Below are positions 60,134 through 60,241 of a stretch of DNA of 60,241 nucleotides, one piece after another; the first letter of the stretch is position 1; every line of letters begins with the position of its first letter. The stretch lies in the NCBI GenBank assembly GCA_959602365.1, contig CAUGSS010000015.1, positions 1 through 60,241 of the forward strand. Reading direction: 5' to 3'. A program made the translations under genes and the position numbers. The notes under the pieces are model-generated. The model made no database searches. It was not told the DNA's origin and saw only the letters and a list, made by a program, of their open reading frames with translations. Origin of the DNA: an uncultured Eubacteriales bacterium (GTDB lineage: Bacteria; Bacillota; Clostridia; Oscillospirales; Oscillospiraceae).

Positions 60134-60241
60134 ATGTTGGAAGAGCTGAAACAGCGGGTGTATGAGGCCAATCTGCTGCTGCCCAGGTACGGCCTGGTGA
60201 CCTTCACCTGGGGCAACGCCAGCGAGATCGACCGGGAGACC
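60134..60241 (+). CDS. araD: L-ribulose-5-phosphate 4-epimerase, N-terminal part (continues beyond window)
   Basis: Only 36 codons are inside the window. MLEELKQRVYEANLLLPRYG followed by LVTFTWGNASEIDRET is the typical N-terminus of AraD/UlaF/SgbE class-II-aldolase-type epimerases, including the TWGN substrate loop. A GAGG/AGGA ribosome site is upstream. It would turn L-ribulose 5-phosphate into D-xylulose 5-phosphate, which enters the pentose phosphate pathway. The zinc-binding histidines lie outside the window. Confidence 0.85.
   Translation, partial: MLEELKQRVYEANLLLPRYGLVTFTWGNASEIDRET

Overview
The window looks like chromosomal DNA of an anaerobic gut Bacillota, most likely of the Oscillospiraceae/Flavonifractor-Lawsonibacter type. 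The reasons are GC-rich coding sequence, AGGAGG-type ribosome sites, SPKTGD sortase signals, an oxygen-sensitive Fe-S L-serine dehydratase, a glycyl-radical enzyme with its activase, and many LysR/LacI-controlled catabolic genes. The taxonomic placement is inference. No rRNA, tRNA or CRISPR array was seen.

Layout, left to right. (1) 1-~2787: the right part of an AT-richer Tn554-like transposon (two tyrosine recombinases and a TnpC-like protein) that has cut an ABC-transporter ATPase gene; only the 3' part of that gene survives, followed by its permease and a zinc-ribbon protein. (2) 4.2-14 kb: an inositol-monophosphatase-family enzyme, a large sortase-anchored nucleoside-hydrolase-like protein with nine tandem repeats, ftsH with a small partner gene, a broken GT8 glycosyltransferase, a very hairpin-rich non-coding stretch bounded by two identical 32-bp palindromes, and a TetR regulator. 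(3) 14-21 kb: a YibE/F membrane protein that seems to start at ATC, and a 1923-residue sortase-anchored CehA/McbA-type PHP protein. (4) 21.4-27.4 kb: a glycyl-radical enzyme and activase divergent from a LysR gene, then the two L-serine dehydratase subunits. The glycyl-radical enzyme has threonine where the radical glycine should be.

(5) 27.6-42 kb: an Old-Yellow-Enzyme Fe-S flavoprotein divergent from a LysR gene, a first peptide/nickel-type ABC transporter operon, three tandem NTF2/SnoaL-like proteins, a 2-keto-4-pentenoate-hydratase-like enzyme and a second, closely similar LysR. (6) 42-60.2 kb: a LacI-controlled locus. Near-identical operators (TTGCAATCGATTGCAA and its 14-bp core) lie at the predicted start sites of a flavodoxin/zinc-ribbon gene and of a long operon. 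That operon runs D-2-hydroxyacid dehydrogenase, NHL propeller, second peptide-type ABC transporter, membrane protein, lactonase-like propeller, another NTF2-like protein, YhcH/YiaL-like protein, L-xylulose-type kinase, UlaE-type 3-epimerase, another propeller and the start of an AraD/UlaF-type 4-epimerase.

Regions 5 and 6 read as one catabolic island: import through two oligopeptide-type ABC systems, modification by reductases, dehydratase-like NTF2 proteins and soluble beta-propellers, and delivery of a sugar part as L-xylulose-5-phosphate to D-xylulose-5-phosphate by enzymes of the E. coli yia/ula type. The substrate cannot be read from the sequence. A sugar acid, lactone or glycoside is the working guess.
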